Below, in pieces: positions 63,467-64,000 of a stretch of DNA of 64,000 bases. Origin of the DNA: Chryseobacterium potabilaquae. Lineage in GTDB: Bacteria > Bacteroidota > Bacteroidia > Flavobacteriales > Weeksellaceae. The stretch's first letter is position 1. Each line of letters opens with the position of its first letter. Made by a program: the position numbers and the translations under genes. A model generated the notes under the pieces. That model did no database searches and was not told the DNA's origin. It saw only the letters and a list, made by a program, of their open reading frames with translations. The stretch spans positions 1 through 64,000 of the forward strand of contig NZ_CACVBR010000007.1 in NCBI RefSeq assembly GCF_902728265.1, written 5' to 3'.

Positions 63467-64000
63467 TTAGTGTTTAATTAAGTGAGCATTAAAACCAAAA
63501 TCTTTAGCACCCTTATAATCCGCAATTGGATTATCTCCTACATGCAAAATTTGATCCTTTTCTAGTTTTTTATGGTTAATTTTTTTATTTACTTCCTGAA
63601 AAATAAGTGGATTGGGTTTCGAACAGTGAGTTTCATCAGAATAAATATGAAAATCAATATACTGATCCAAGTTCTCTTCCATCAAAAACTTTCTCATTGT
63701 TTTTCCTTTGATAAATCCTGTATTACTGAGAATATTAATCGTTTTTCCTTGATCTTTTATTTCCTTAAAAAAGTCATGTAAATTTTTAAATATAATGATG
63801 GGTTTATATTCTAAAAACAATTCTTCACTCCGGATGTAAAAATCCTTTAAAGCCTCCTTATTCACCTCTTTTATATCTACTTGCAAAGAAGCCAAAATAA
63901 GTAAATACATTTCAAAAGTATCTATATTTCCTCCTGTCAACTCATTCATATTATTGCATAGATCATCATAATATTTCACCATTCTCGCGACCTCATCTAT
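63467..64000 (-). CDS. HAD-family hydrolase of the ter cluster (partial at the right edge)
   Basis: The frame stays open to the window edge, so the true start lies outside. An internal ATG at 63982 gives 171 residues but would remove the catalytic DxDxT motif I, so it should not be taken as the start. Visible are motif II (INILSNTGF), the lysine of motif III (CSKPNPLIF) and motif IV (LHVGDNPIADYKGAKDFGF). HAD enzymes of this type dephosphorylate small molecules. It is 6 nt before the phosphoribosyltransferase gene and presumably works on the same metabolite. Confidence 0.88.
   Translation of the reverse strand: MDEVARMVKYYDDLCNNMNELTGGNIDTFEMYLLILASLQVDIKEVNKEALKDFYIRSEELFLEYKPIIIFKNLHDFFKEIKDQGKTINILSNTGFIKGKTMRKFLMEENLDQYIDFHIYSDETHCSKPNPLIFQEVNKKINHKKLEKDQILHVGDNPIADYKGAKDFGFNAHLIKH

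Noticed and set aside
1..64000. CRISPR arrays, tRNA or rRNA genes
   Set aside because: No regularly spaced short repeats with unique spacers and no tRNA- or rRNA-like sequence were seen; the regular repeats in the window are coding repeats or 3' elements.

Overview
The window (about one third G+C) comes from a Bacteroidota chromosome, most likely a Weeksellaceae flavobacterium such as Chryseobacterium or a close relative. The evidence is the Bacteroidota promoter signature (TTG, about 19 nt, TAnnTTTG) in front of many genes, type IX secretion components (PorZ and a CTD-type sorting domain), GEVED and FISUMP surface proteins, DUF6496 and DUF6150 proteins, and POT peptide transporters in tandem. 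No rRNA, tRNA or CRISPR array was seen.

Layout. 0-1 kb: the first bases of an IS1182-like transposase and two small conserved genes. 1-11.3 kb: a peptide-utilisation block (DPP IV-like S9 peptidase, three consecutive POT transporters), a secreted thioredoxin and recG. 11.3-14.6 kb: AraC regulator plus stand-alone receiver, a GNAT, dapA. 14.6-19.3 kb: one tight four-gene operon (5'-nucleotidase C-terminal half, N-terminal half, porZ, recO). 19.3-30.3 kb: mostly single genes, including a papain-fold lipoprotein, mqo, a DUF6150 repeat protein, a gpsA-like gene, an M23 peptidase, an Rrf2 regulator with an SDR-type oxidoreductase, and an FKBP.

30.3-57.7 kb is an accessory, surface-oriented region: a secreted metzincin with a T9SS tail, a three-gene operon ending in a 3014-residue multidomain giant (seven GEVED modules, IgGFc-binding-like domain, calcium-binding repeats, two near-identical lectin domains), a regulator/glycosyltransferase operon, and an array of one truncated and three full-length paralogous FISUMP-domain secreted proteins. 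The array is mosaic, and each copy ends in the same kind of 3' hairpin element. Beside it lies a tyrosine recombinase. The only canonical -33/-7 promoter in this region sits on a 186-bp segment bounded by perfect 16-bp inverted repeats, just in front of that recombinase. I read this as a candidate invertible promoter: it now faces the recombinase and would face the paralog array if inverted. This is the main discovery candidate.

58.2-64 kb is a ter (tellurite/stress) cluster on the minus strand: TerC, TerD, an unrecognised protein, TelA, a second TerD-family protein, a phosphoribosyltransferase and a HAD hydrolase cut by the right edge.
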